The notes below the pieces were generated by a model. It saw nothing but the letters and a program-made list of their open reading frames with translations, had not been told where the DNA came from and made no database searches. The position numbers and the translations under genes are program-made. A stretch of DNA of 64,000 nt from assembly GCF_052857255.1 (NCBI RefSeq), contig NW_027526485.1:248001-312000 (forward strand), in the 5' to 3' direction. This document shows positions 24,019 through 35,552 of this stretch, piece after piece (position 1 is the first letter of the stretch; every line of letters starts with the position of its first letter). Source of the stretch: Amblyomma americanum. Taxonomy: Eukaryota > Arthropoda > Arachnida > Ixodida > Ixodidae.

Positions 24019-26206
24019 TGGTAGGCCAGTGGCATTAACATCGGCGGCAGGTAAGCTCATGGAGCATATGGCGTTGCAGCGTCTGAACGAGCGGGCTGCG
24101 GAGGCTCATTTGTTTGACGAACGGCAGACGGGTTTCTGTGGGATGCGGTGCACGGCTGACTCTATATCGGACGTTGTTACAGCGCTGCAGCATGCCAGGG
24201 CAGCAGGCCAGGTTGCGCTGCTGCTGCTACTGGACGTCTCGGGCGCTTTTGACAACGTTCACCGCGCACCAATTCTCGCGGTGCTTGAGGGGGCTTGTGT
24301 GAGCGGGCGCCTTTTGCGATACGTTCATGGCTTCCTGAGCGGGCGCACCATGCGTGTACGAGTAGGGAGTAAGCTCTCCAAGTCTCGCCCGGTCGACGTG
24401 AGCGTGCCGCAGGGCTCTCTCCTATCACCATTTCTGTTTAATGTGGCCATGTCGGTGGTGCCGGCCTCCCTCAACACGAGCGGGCGACATCATGTATACA
24501 TGTCCATATATGCAGACGACATAGCTCTGTGGTGCCGGGGACCACCGGGCGAGGCGTTCCGCGTGCGGGGGTGCCTTCAGAGAGCCCTGACCGCAATCGA
24601 TGCCAGCTTGCGCGGACTTGGTCTGTCGCTGAGCGCCGACAAATCGGTGGCCATGGCCTGCGTTTCGCGCTCGCGCGCGCACCTTGCGCCACTGTCACTG
24701 GACGGGACTCCGATTCCTTGGCGTAAATCGGTGCGGTAAGTTGGCCTGGACATCTACTGGCGCCTTTCCTTCCGCCCCGCGGCGACCAAGGCCTGTCTGC
24801 AGATGAAGAGGATCACCGCCGCCGTGCACAAGCTCACCGCTCGAGGCCAGGGCATCTCCCAGCAAGCCGCGCTGCGTCTATACAATACCGCAGCTTTGGG
24901 GGCGGTGCTCTATGCGCTGCCGCTCGTCACGGTGCGCAAGCCGTGCTGGAAGAAGCTCGAGCTTCAGCACCGCAAGTCCCTGCGCGTGTGCCTAGGCCTG
25001 CCCAAAAACTCGCAGTGCGCCGCAACGTTGGCCGAGGCAGGAGCGTGGCCCCTTGAGCTCCAAGCAGCGCGCAGGGCACTGAATCACATCCACCGGCTTC
25101 ACCGCGCACCGGACGGCGGCTCGCTGCTGCAGCGTATGCGCTCGCACCCGCGCTCACGAATGGGCGCGGCGATGCCCGAGTATGAGCAATTGACCCAAGG
25201 CCCACCCCCCTACGGCTCCTGCGCGCCCTGGCCTGCTGCCTCGGAGGTACAGCGAGAGATCGTCGGCATCGCAGGAAAGCGGAGCACACCCCTCTGCGGT
25301 GTGCAGCAGCTGGCCAGAGCCGTCATACACGAGGAGCTCCAGGACCATCTCCTCGTGTACACCGACGGCTAAGTGGCCCGCGACAGCTGCTCCCTTGCTG
25401 CGGCGGCCACCATCCCCGCCCTGCGACTGCACAGCCAGCAACACGCAGCCTTCCTGGGCTCCTCCACCACAGCGGAGTTGATGGGGATCCGGCTCGGGCT
25501 GGACCTGCTGCTCACCCTCGGCCCTCCGCCGCCCAGGAGTGCTCTGCTGTGCGACTCCCGCGCCGCCCTCAGCCGCCTGCAATCTAACGGCCGCGGTACC
25601 CCACTTGTGCGGGAAATTCGCTCGAGCATCGAGCGCCTCGCGCAGAGAGGTTGTGCCGTGCGTGCACAGTGGGTGCCCGGTCACTGCGGCATCGCCGGCA
25701 ACGAAGAAGCTGACGACCTCGCGACCGCTGCACACCAACTACCTGCCAGCGATCTGCCCCTTGCGCTGGAGGACGTGCGTGCGGCCATTCACGACCGTCT
25801 CCGAAAGCAGCACCCCGACCCACGCATCGCGGGAGGTGAGCGCATCGACAGTGTCACCGGCTGTCGCGCACTTACACGGTCACAACGTGCAATGATCCTC
25901 CGCGCGCGCATTGGCTGCGTGTGGCCCGTGGAACGACGGGTGCGTCACGGAATCGCGACGAGTGATGTGTGTGACGGATGCGGTGCAGTGGAAACACTAG
26001 AACATCTGCTCCTTCGCTGCTCCGCGTTCGCCGATGCTCCTCGCGATATGCTCGCGGCCTATAGGGCGCAGGGCATACTACCAGACTCCATCAAGACGCT
26101 ATTGTGGCCGCAGGGCAGTGCGCGCACTCGTGAGCGAACTTTAGTGAGCCTCTGTGCATTCCTCGAACACACGGGCTTGACGTCCCGTCTGTTCTCCGTC
26201 AGGTAG
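24019..26206 (+). pseudogene. LINE RT-RNase H frame with two nonsense codons
   Basis: A single frame runs over 2.1 kb, interrupted only by TAA at 24737-24739 (in the RYLGLDI motif) and TAA at 25370-25372 (just after VYTDG). It has RT motif A LLDVSGAFDNVHRAP, motif B PQGSLLSPFLFNVAM and YADDIALW (about 24508). RNase H has VYTDG, AELMGIRLGLD, LLCDSRAALSRL and GHCGIAGNEEADDLA, and the C-terminal zinc motif is CDGCGAVETLEHLLLRC. There are no frameshifts, so this copy is better preserved than the antisense one over the shared part. Confidence 0.93.
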
Positions 26207-26578
26207 TTACACGCAGTGACCGAACGCTCCGCGAGCTCTACCTTGAACGATTAATAACTGGACGCCCCACTCCAGTTGTAACCTACACAGTGCTGTGCGC
26301 GTGTGTGATTTAATTCCTCTAAATTGAACTAATCACGCGCACAACCTGGACACATTTCTTATTGTGTAAATAGTTTGTACATATTACTTCTCCCCCTCTC
26401 CTCTATTCCTGTCCCCTCACCTCTTTCATTTCATTTCTCCATTCTGCCTGCTGTCCTTTATTTCCGCTGCCCCAGCTCAGGTGCTTCAGTATCGATGGCA
26501 GATGCCGGGGCTAGCAAAAATTTTTTCCTTCCTTTTTACTATTATTTTTAATAAAACCACTACCACCACCAGTCGTTT
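24019..26578 (+). mobile_element. Second copy of the (ACC)-tailed LINE, 5'-truncated
   Basis: The sense sequence starts abruptly inside RT (GRPVALTSAAGKLMEH) and runs to the same 3' UTR and AATAAAACCACTACCACCACC end as the antisense copy at 11933-22930. 5' truncation is the usual outcome of incomplete reverse transcription. The 3' UTR here is uninterrupted, carrying GTACATATTACTTCTCC at 26378-26394, which is the empty site of the Gypsy insertion in the other copy. Confidence 0.93.
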
Positions 26579-27119
26579 TGGAGAGCGTTAAAGAGACGCG
26601 AGAACGGCAGAACGAGGAAGAGACAACGCGCTTAACAGATGCAAGAAGAACGCGGCGCACGACTCGAGAAGCGTCGTAACGAAGATGCGGCTGGAAGTCA
26701 TGCCACGTCCCGGAGTGACTCCTCAACTGTGGAAGAGACCGGCTTGAATTCTCGAAAGCGTGGGAATGAGACGCTGCGTAAACGACGGGCAGAGGAAAGG
26801 AAGTTTCCGCAATTCAACTAGGGTTAACCAGCGCTAAACCATAGCCAATTTTTTTTCTTCTTTTAACTTCCGCTTTTTTTAGTCAAACCTTAAAGTGCAT
26901 CGACCGGATACATGAAGTTTTGTGGACCACCGGGAACCCAAATTCCGACGTAGAGGACCGCTTTTCCCGAATTTAGAGGACTTTGTCTGCCGAGAGGAGC
27001 GTCCGCTGCTGGGCCTAACGTCGACTTCGGCCTTAGCGGGGGAGCGATAGGCCCAGCCCGAGCCTCGGTGAAGCAGCCAGCGGAACATCGAACCATCGGA
27101 GATTAGGCAAGTGAGCATT
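26579..27119 (+). other. Short charged-repeat frame and LINE 5' UTR-like stretch
   Basis: A 60-codon frame at 26639-26821 is rich in R and E, with EERGARLEKRRNED and NETLRKRRAEER spaced about 30 residues apart. This resembles the STPR-type (ETPEER-RL--RR) repeats found in some arthropod proteins and Helitron-associated proteins, but it is short and the likeness is tentative. From about 26880 the sequence looks like the 5' UTR of the following LINE. Confidence 0.3.
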
Positions 27120-27127
27120 GACCTAAG

Positions 27128-29196
27128 ATGATTACCAGTATGTGTGTAGAGGTGGACGGCATCGAAACTCCGCCAGACCAGTGCACAAGATTACAAGGCT
27201 GGAAAACTGCCTGGAAAATCCCGTGCTTCAAACGAGCCAAGATGGCGCCAAGGCCACGGCTGATGTCAACTGCCGAAGCAACAGCCACGGCGGTGGCGCC
27301 ACTGGCAGCGATAACTTCACTTAAGGCCGGAACGTGTAAATAAGGGCAAATTGATGAAGGGCGCGCGCATGTCAGACTCCGCGCGGCGACATAAAGATTG
27401 TGTTAAAACCACGAGGCGGGCTTCGCGTGAGCGACGTGACCCGCGTTGAACTAAGTCGTGCAATTGCGGCCGCGACACAGATACCGGCCAATGAAGCATG
27501 TCAGGACGTCATGTGCCCCAACCTCCAGCAGAATACCGTCGTGGTGAGCATCTCCAAAAAGAGAGCATTCCGACCTGTACGCTCGAGCAGGAATAATCGA
27601 CATACGCGGCACGGTGCACGAAACAAGTACCTACGAAGCGGCCCCCCACGGCATGATGAAGGGCATCATAAAGGGCATCCCGCACGACTATACGGCCCAG
27701 GAGAATCAGGGCAATGTAGTGCGCAAGCTTCACCCAACAGCCCTACAGGCGAACCGAATCGGTAAGACCCGATCAGTCGTCATTGCCTTCTAAGGGCAAA
27801 AAGTACACATTATGTGAGATACGGTAATCTGCTCACGGAGTGCACGTTGCGCAGAAAAGAAGTCGACGTATGCTATGCGTGCGGAAGAGTGGGCCACAAA
27901 ATGGACGTGTGCGCGGATCCTTCGAACACGATCTGCAGAGGGTGCGGAGTCTCCAACCCCGCCGAAGAGCACGCGTGTGTCCCGAAGTGTGGCTTGTGCG
28001 GAGGAAAACACCAGACCGCGAATAAGGCCTGCAAAGCACGCTTCAAGATGCCCTACGTCGTCCGCCATCGTAGCTGGAAACGGCGCCGAGCGGAGGAACA
28101 CAGCGCTTTGTATGTCTCCTTCTATGCCGCGTCCTTCGTGCCCTGTGCCTTCAGTTAATACCATGTACCGACTAGACCATACAAACACCTTATCGGAGGA
28201 AGAACACGCCGGGAGAAGGAACCGAGACAATAGAGGTCCTTCAGGCGGACCCCGATGTAGCTCTTTGAAATAACTGGGCGGTCACACACGCCAGGCTACA
28301 GCAGCAAAAACAGTGGCGGCGAAAACGGCCGCCACAGTCGCTCCGATCGAATACACTATCCGGGGGCGGCAACGGCTGCGGCAACCGGCGCTCGCGCTTC
28401 CGGGCCAGTTCGAGATCCGGGCCAGTTCGAGGGCCCCGAGCGAGTCAACCGGACGCCGAGAGATCACCGAGAAAAGCGTGGGCTGGAGACAACTGGTCGC
28501 CCGTCGCTCGAACCAGCGACACCGAATTCAAAGCCCTCATTGCTCTCAATCCCTTTTCCCACAAGCGAATCCGCAAAAGACCGTAGCGAAGTGATATAGC
28601 TTAACAGGTTCATAGAGCGCCAAAACGCTAAGATCCAGGAGCAGTACGCCCGAATACGCATATGAATCAGATCAAAACGCTGGAGAGTAACGGCAGCTCG
28701 GCAAATGCAAGACCTCAAAACAACCGCACGGCGGCAAGCAACGCCACAGGCTTGCGCAGGGGGCCGCGGAGGGGCCCCCTCGCCCCGTCTAGAGCGGGCA
28801 GCGGGAGAGGCTGGGGCCACACAGCGTTCATCAAATAATCAAGAGGGGATGGACGCCGAAGAGAACCCCGCGAGCGGTGAGGAAGCGCCGACCGCAGAAA
28901 TCGCGACCACGACAACGGCACAGATCCCGCGAGAAGAGCTGACGGCCATTTTGGTTGCAATTTCCCAACATAACACAAGGCTAGGCAAAATGGACGCCCA
29001 AATCGAAGCTTTAGAAAGTCAGCCTGACAAGCCATCGGTGAGACGCAAGCTCCTAGCGACAAAAGTAGGCTCAACATCGGTAAGGAACCGCTTCGCGTCC
29101 GTGAAAAATGAGCGGACCAAAAAAATCAAAGACGCGATCGCGAGAAGGCGCAATCGACTCAAGACGTCCAAGAAGTATGATTCAGAGGCCAAGTAA
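27128..29196 (+). pseudogene. LINE ORF1 with zinc knuckles
   Basis: Readable pieces are LKPRGGLRVSDVTRVELSRAI (about 27403, 20 of its residues strongly patterned), NRIGKTRSVVIAF (about 27755) and a cysteine array CYACGRVGHKMDVC, CRGCGVSNPAEEHAC and CGLCGGKHQTANKAC (27870-28035), three CCHC-type knuckles that would bind the element RNA. After an R/P-rich stretch with frame changes the C-terminus (28705-29196) is charged and coiled-coil-like (AISQHNTRLGKMDAQIEAL). Frameshifts occur near 27600, 27790 and 28160. The start ATG at 27128 is only a suggestion. Confidence 0.75.
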
Positions 29197-29234
29197 AAGA
29201 CACAAGAAGAAGACCGGGGGGGGGGGGGGGACGC

Positions 29235-32200
29235 CACCGTAGTTTACCAATGAAACTGCCGTGGGGCTTGCAACAAAGAAGCAGAAATAATGTTACACGT
29301 TGACGGGCAAGAAAACAAGCCCGATGTAATTGCTCTACAGGAAACAAACAGGAAATCAAGACTCCCAGGGTACGTCACTTACACGGACCCCACGGAGAAC
29401 GGAACGGCGATGCTCGTACGCAGCAAGGTGGCGGCAACTGAACATATCAAGGCGCAGGGAGGGTGCGAGCACACGCTGGTCGAAATGCATGCCAGAAAAT
29501 TTGGCAGCTCGGACAATTTATTTGTAATCAGCGCGTACTGCCGGCCGTCACAGCGGCAGTACGAATTTGACCGCATCCTGAGCCAGGCGAACGGGCTGGA
29601 GGGGACAAGGCCGCTCCTGTTCCTCGGTGACTTTAATGCCCGTCACACAGCGTGGGGCTGTATGGTTAAGTCCAAGAGAGGAAAAGCATCGGCCAAAGCA
29701 ATGGAGTATCACGAGATGGCGCTCCTGAACGAGCCGGACGTAACCAGCAGAAGAGGCAACAGTGCCACGAGGGACAACACGCCAGACCTGTCGTGGTTGT
29801 CGGGCACGCTAGATGTCTCCTGGAAAAGCGAAGATGTGGACCTGCGGTCTGACTGCAGCTTGATCGGCATCACGATCCGAGGCTCTCGTGATCATGCTGC
29901 TATGGGGACTGCGCGGATCACGGATTCGGGCAAGATGACAAAGTTTACTCAAGATCAAGAAGAGGCGTCTGAGGAAGGAACACAACAGACCTACACCTAA
30001 TGGGCGAAGGACCAGAAGATGGCCCTCCAAACATTTATCCAAGAAATTGCAACGACGTCACAGACACCGTATGTGGACGCCAGACTCGCCCACATGTGGG
30101 CGGCCCGGCACTCGTTAACGCGGGAGTGGCAGCGTGAGAGACACAACAGAAAGCTGGTGAAGCGCATTGCAGTCTTGAACAAACAGATCGCCGAGCACGC
30201 GGCCAAACTATGTAGGGAGAATTGGCTGAAGACCTGCGATGGTCCGCAGGGCAAGCTCTCGACGTGCTAGACGTGGTGTCTGTTGAGGCATCTGATCGAC
30301 CCGCTGATTAGCAAAACTGGGACCAATCGCGCCCTCGCGAAAGTATTGAACACGTACAAGGGAGACGGCCGCAGACTCCTGAAAGACTCATGACTGAAGA
30401 AAAAGGAACGCCGACCAAAAGGTTGTTGTTTAAAACGAAGACGTTTCGGCTTCCATACGGAAGCCTTGATCATTCCTGGAGGCGAACTACCCAAAGATAG
30501 AGAAGGGCCAGTACCCGGTGCCCGAGAGGTACGACGGACACGACAACGAGCAGCTGGACCGGCCGTTTACCATGACGGAACTGTGGACAGCGTTAGATGA
30601 AAGTAACAAGACAAGTTCACCCGGAAGCGACGCCATGTCTAACAAACTACTCAACAACATGAGCGGACAAGCGCACCCTCTTAGAGCACATCAAGGAAGC
30701 CTGGGAGAGCTCGCGGTTGCCGCAGGAATGGAAAGACGCCCAGGTCCGCTTCACTCCAAACCTCGGCAAGGCCCTCACGATAGACAACATGCGGCCCATC
30801 TCCCTCACGTCGTTCGTGGGAAAGGTGATGGAGCGCATCTTTCTTCGCCGGCTGCAGAAGCACCTTGAAGGAACGGATCAGATGACGGAGGTGATGTACG
30901 GCTTCAGGCAACATTTCAGCACTCAAGACGCGATGATCCCACTCCACGAACTGGTCGTCAAACCGGCAATGAGGCACGCGAAGCGCGGGATACACGCCCT
31001 CAACCTGAAGGGAGCGTTTGACAATGTGTCCCACGTGAGCGTGTTGCAGTCTGAATAAGACCAGGTGTGGCCGAAAGACATTAGGAGCACATAAAATATT
31101 TTCTGTCAAACCCAACGGCGACCATCAGGATAGGGAGGAGAAGTCGGACCCTGTAAAGGTCGGCAATAGGGGCACCCCTCAGGGATCGGTCTTGTCGCCC
31201 CTGCTCTTTAATCTGGCCCTCCTGATCTCCTCAAGCGAATAGAAGGCATGGACCACACTTTCTACGCCGACGATATTACTGTGTGGACGGCCCGAGCCGG
31301 GTTCCATGCCTGTATGGATGAAGCCTTGCAGTGGGAGGCAACTACCGTGCACGAGTACGCAAAGTTGTGCGGACTGAGCTGCGCTCCCCAGAAATCAGAG
31401 CTGCTCATGATCCAACCGGGAAAATTCAAGGAGCTGCCGCCGAACGTGATCATCACCATCGGCGGAACGGCCATCAAGCCAACACAACAGATTAGGCTTC
31501 TCGGCCGACTACTTCAGAACGACGTTAAGGCACACACCGCAGTCACAAATATCAAGATGACAACCGAACAGATATTTAGTATCATTCGGAGGGTATCTAA
31601 CAGAAACCGAGGCCTTAAAGAAGACGATGCCATGCGCCCGGTACGCGCGTTCGTCATGTCGCGGGTTACCTACTCCGCTCCGTACCTCTAGCTGACGAAG
31701 GCGAAAAGGGACACCCTAAGCACGATTCTTCGTAAGGCGACGAAGTAAGCACTGGGCATGCCCATACACTCGTCCACGCAAAGACCGCTAGACATGGGCG
31801 CCCACAACAAGGTGGAGGAGCTCATCGAAGCCCACCTCTCTAATCAGAGAATCCAACTGAGTCACACGGAACACGGACGAGCCGTCCTACCCAAGATAGG
31901 ATGGCAGATCGAGCCAGTACCCATTAACGCGGCCCTTCCGGATGCCTGGAAAACAACCATTCCGACTAAACTCCTTCCCCGGAACATGACGCCGGGGGAG
32001 GACGACGAGAGGCGCACCGCGCGGGCCAGAGCCATAGCTCCAAAGCTGAAAGAGAACCCCAGGGTCCTCTACGCGGAGGCTTCGCTCCGAAAACACAGTC
32101 ACCGTGCAGCGGTGGTGCCTACGACAAAAAACAGGCTGATCGTCAGCGCGTCCCTGAAGAAAACAGACCCCGCAGTTGCCGAAGAAGCGGCCGTGGCCCT

Positions 32201-32790
32201 CGCACTCGCAGAGCCGATCCTGGACACCGTGGTCACCGACTCAAAGACTGCCTACGGAAGCTTCCGCAGGGGGATAATCTTATCTGCGGCCCGAGTCATT
32301 CTATCCAAGTGCAAGCCTCCGGGTAGAGCCATATAGCTCGTGCTGGTCCCGGCTCAGTCGCAAGTAGCAGGCAACATCATCGCCGACTACCATGACCGAG
32401 AAATGTCAACCGGGCCGAGCACGAGCCGGAAGAGCAGCCGCACCCGGTTATCAGCTTTCGGGACATTACCCGGATGTACCGAGATTAAAGGTGCAGACTG
32501 CCAGAAGCACACCCTAAACTCACCAGGCAAGAACAGACGATCCTGCGTCGAGCGCAGACGGGATCGCTTGCGCATGCGTACTGATGAACCGCACGTACCC
32601 TGCGGAACACGATATGTTCTGTCCTTTCTGGAAAAGAGAAAAGGACACCCAGCCGCACGTCTTGGCAGAGTGCACGGAAATCAAGACCCCCCTCCTCCCT
32701 TCCCGCCAGCACCACCAATCGTCAACCCCTTGAGCGATGGGAGACCTTGTTATCCAGCCCCGCCCTACCGATTCAGCTCGCACTGACGGA
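29235..32790 (+). pseudogene. LINE ORF2: APE endonuclease, RT, RNase H
   Basis: Endonuclease: YQ-stop-NCRG (a TGA where W is expected), VIALQET, ISAYCRPS, LLFLGDFNARHTAWG, NTPDLSWLSG and LRSDCSLI. The last is normally SDH, so the catalytic histidine is replaced by cysteine. In-frame stops at 29998 and 30268 follow. RT: SPGSDAMSNKLL, RPISLTSFVGKVMERIF, NLKGAFDNVSHVS (motif A with aspartate lost), GTPQGSVLSPLLFNLAL and YADDITVW (about 31263). RNase H: YAEASLRKHS (first aspartate now glutamate), EEAAVALALAE and VVTDSKTAYGSF. Frameshifts near 30660, 31050 and 31230 and stops at 31689 and 31746 break it. The remnant has lost several catalytic residues and is inactive. Confidence 0.88.
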
Positions 32791-32915
32791 CAGGGGCTAG
32801 CAGCCGCATGGAATATATGGGTCCCGTAAATAGGGAACCACCCCGTCTAGCACCTGCGTGCACCACCGATTTATTTAGGGCCCAGCAAAAGTTGATTCAT
32901 CATCCTCATTATTTT

Positions 32916-33788
32916 AGCTTTCGGAAATTGTGTACGACCAAAAAAATCTTTACAAAGATCAAGTCGTTACAAAAAGGGAATTGAGGGGAACGCTCGCAGT
33001 TTTCTAGTGCACCACTGACTCGAACCTAAGTGATAAATGTTTACGTAAGAACCGCATTGCTTGAAGGCATAGAAGCAAAAAAGCGTTGCTTGTATTACAA
33101 TTACTGACGCCAGTGTTCAGAGAGGCGCATGAATTCACGAATTTTTTCCCTTTCATAAAAGGGTCTACTTTTTCTTCTGAATGCGGATGAACCAGATTGA
33201 TTTTCATGATATGCAGACCTTTCTTTCGTGTATATTGTACTGGATCCAATCAAAAGCAGTGGAGCCTTTCGGTTTTGTGAACCAGTACGTAAGCACTGGG
33301 TGGGGTGTTAAAATTGGCAAACCAAGAGGCAAGTGATCCACCAATAGCGTGCCAGCTTACGTAAAACTTGTACGAATAAATGTAGAGACAGCTGAGAACG
33401 CAGTGTAAAATGCGGATTTATTAACAAGTTACTTGAACCAAAGTTATAAAATAAGAGATATGCGTTATCTGGAATAGGTTTTCCTTCCACTTGCGCCATC
33501 CAAGGAAATTATAAATCCCACCGAGTCATATCATTAGCTAAGAACACCTTTGCGAAGGTAGTACTACAGTTGATCCTCATGATAACGTAACGGCTTACAA
33601 CGAAATAACATAAATAACAAAGGAACGACGCCTCTCCCTAGAAGCTCGGCTAACACTGCCTATAACGAAGATGGGGCTATAACGAAGGAATCGCAGCTCC
33701 CCTTTGACTTCGTTATAACGAGGCCTAACTTTACTTTCTTAATGCCCCAGTGCACGTATTGAAATAGTAGATGTGGTTGAGACCTGTC
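32916..33788. other. No gene; fragment of a TATAACGA-type repeat
   Basis: AT-rich sequence without a recognisable frame. At 33655-33712 there are three ATAACGA words (CTATAACGAAG twice, CGTTATAACGAGG once), like the terminal repeats of the pogo-like element at 56.9-58.1 kb; this may be a scrap of such an element. Confidence 0.4.
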
Positions 33789-33912
33789 GATTCAGTATTT
33801 CTGGCGGCAACATACTTTCTGCGCGTTTTTTCCACAGCAAATTAATAAAGATAGCAAAATATGAAGGAAATCTCGCGCATTCTGCGCTACACAATTGCAG
33901 CCTGCGCAACCG
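33789..33912 (+). repeat. Dispersed repeat, copy 2 (pairs with 5675-5813)
   Basis: Collinear with 5675-5813 through TTCAGTATTTCTGGCGGCAA, TTTTTTCCACAGCA, AAATATGAAGGAAAT and TTGCAGCCTGCGCAAC. The copies are diverged, with small indels. A SINE starts a few dozen bases downstream here but not at copy 1. Confidence 0.6.
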
Positions 33913-33937
33913 TGTTCTGAAGTTGTGCTGAGTGTGC

Positions 33938-34067
33938 GATATATCGCACAGTACACGGACCTCTAAAATTTCGGCTTCCATCAAAATTCAGCCGCTACGG
34001 CAGGGATCGAACCCGCGTCTTTTGTGCCAACAGCCCAGCGCCATAACCACTGAGCCACCGCGGCGGG
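33938..34067 (-). mobile_element. tRNA-derived SINE head (3'-truncated)
   Basis: On the minus strand: GCCGCGGTGGCTCAGTGGTTATGG (A box), GGGTTCGATCCC-like B box and GGCTGAATTTTGATGGAAGC, ending at TGTACTGTGCGATATA. The GGTTATGGCGC phrase and the ATTTTGATGGA part match the type B group (35318, 37466, 45938) rather than the type A group. The tail is missing. Confidence 0.88.
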
Positions 34068-34453
34068 TTCAAGGTTTACTGTCGCTACAGTAGACTTGTT
34101 AAAATAAAACAAAAATTTGGTTTTATTTTGATTAAGCTTAGGTTTCTTGCAACCAGAATACATCTTCCTGCATGCGGAAATCCTTCCGCGAGCTTTATGT
34201 GCCAAACGCGTTTCGTCTTCCTATTTGAAACTGCGCAAGGCGATGAAATAACACTTCTTAGCTCGCTGCTTTTTAATATTCGTTTGACGCTACTTGTTCT
34301 GATGTGGTGTTTTCATCCCTATTCTATGATTACAGGTTTTATGCTTCCTTTTCAAGATACCCGGTGAGAGTTGAGGAGACACTGCACAGCTAGCCTTTCA
34401 TTTCGTGTCCTCCAGCGTATCGAGCGAGGCGTCCACTTATCGTTAGAAGTTTA

Positions 34454-34826
34454 TGTAGTCGCGAATCTTTGCAGTGTTTGTCCATTCTTCAAAGCTACTG
34501 TAGCACCGCTTTATCTCTTTTTTGCGATGCAAGACGCGACCAGATTTATCTCCACTGATCGCATGCAGGCAGACGTGACTCTACTTTGTTCCAGAATAAT
34601 CTAGTAACTTTGCACACCGTATCTTGAAAATTCGCTATCAGCTTTAAATTGAGCACGGCTGACAGCGGCGGGTATTCTGTTCGACGACTTCCGAGAACCC
34701 TTGTTGCTACGCCGTCGCTGAGTGATTGTCTATTGCGGGAGCAATTTAACCCAAATGAAGAGTTTTGTTAAGGCACGATTTTCGCAGCCTTTCTCCTCTA
34801 CGGACTGCAGTCACAACTTCATGACA
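34454..34826 (+). repeat. Solo LTR of the 12131-18042 Gypsy family
   Basis: The 373-bp block follows the Gypsy LTR from end to end: CGCGAATCTTTGCAGTG, CGACCAGATTTATCTC, AATCTAGTAACTTTGCAC, CGCTATCAGCTTTAAATTGA and the terminal TTCATGACA. It is clearly more diverged from the 12131 and 17672 copies than they are from each other. No internal sequence flanks it, so it is a solo LTR left by LTR-LTR recombination. No convincing 5-bp target duplication was found. Confidence 0.92.
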
Positions 34827-35317
34827 ATATCGAAGGAAATTCTTGCACTTTTAAGTGAGCATTTCTCAGCACGACAGGATTTGTCAGTGTATGGTCACCT
34901 TTATGTAATTTCTTCGGCGGCTCCATCATTATTCTGAGAGTGAGGACTGTATTAAAAGGGCCTAACGCCAGCACATGGCCTCTCCACCACCTACCCTATT
35001 TCTGCGAGACATCAGAGCATATTGTCATTTCTTTCCCATTGGCATCTGGATAAATGGTGGTTGATCTTTTGATGGGATTCACCACCAGCGCAACTGTTTA
35101 GAGCTGGAGAATGTGGAGGCTACATGTGAGAGACTGATGGGGTTTGCAACTTTTGCAGAAGTTCCTGCGCTAGCCCGCTCTTGGCAAGAATGGCCCTGTG
35201 GATGCTTTAAAGAGGCGCCACTCCCACTTCTTGAAGGAGCGTTTCTATTTCGCCTATACGGTGGGCTTTTCGTTTGGACAATGACGCACTCTGTTTAAAG
35301 CCTTTTTACAGCTGAGG
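34827..35317. other. No recognisable feature
   Basis: Plain sequence between the solo LTR and the next SINE. A frame at 35113-35298 has no known motif and is not called. Confidence 0.4.
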
Positions 35318-35552
35318 CCGCCGCTGTGGCTCAGTGGTTATGTAACTATGCTTCTGACCCCAAAAACGCGGATTCGATCCCGGCTACGGCGGTCGCATTT
35401 CGATGAAGGCGAAGTACTAGAGGACCGTGCACTGTGATTATTTCAGTGTACGATAACGAATCTAAGGTGGTCGTAATTATCCGAAGCCCTCCACTACGAC
35501 GCCCTCATATCCTGAGCTGCTTTGGGATGATAACCCTATAAAGCAAAAACCA
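35318..35552 (+). mobile_element. tRNA-derived SINE, tail type B
   Basis: Head CCGCTGTGGCTCAGTGGTTA (A box) and GGATTCGATCCCGG (B box); body with TGAAGGCGAAGTAC and GGTGGTCGTAATTATCCGAA; end ATAACCCTATAAAGCAAAAACC. This tail differs from the GGCGCAGTATCTG tail of type A, so the family has at least two 3' forms on a common head and body. Confidence 0.9.

Larger units (their letters stand above)
27120..32915 (+). mobile_element. Near full-length RNase H-type LINE (third family)
   Basis: Order: 5' UTR-like sequence, ORF1 (27128-29196), ORF2 with endonuclease, RT and RNase H (29235-32790), and a short 3' UTR ending in a TCATCATCCTCAT run. Element length about 5.8 kb is usual for this two-ORF type. 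Many stops and frameshifts disable it. A run of 15 G at 29216-29230 separates the ORFs. It shares its ORF1 plan (IRPRAG/LKPRGG block, then zinc knuckles) with the LINE at 6.8-11.2 kb. Confidence 0.9.
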
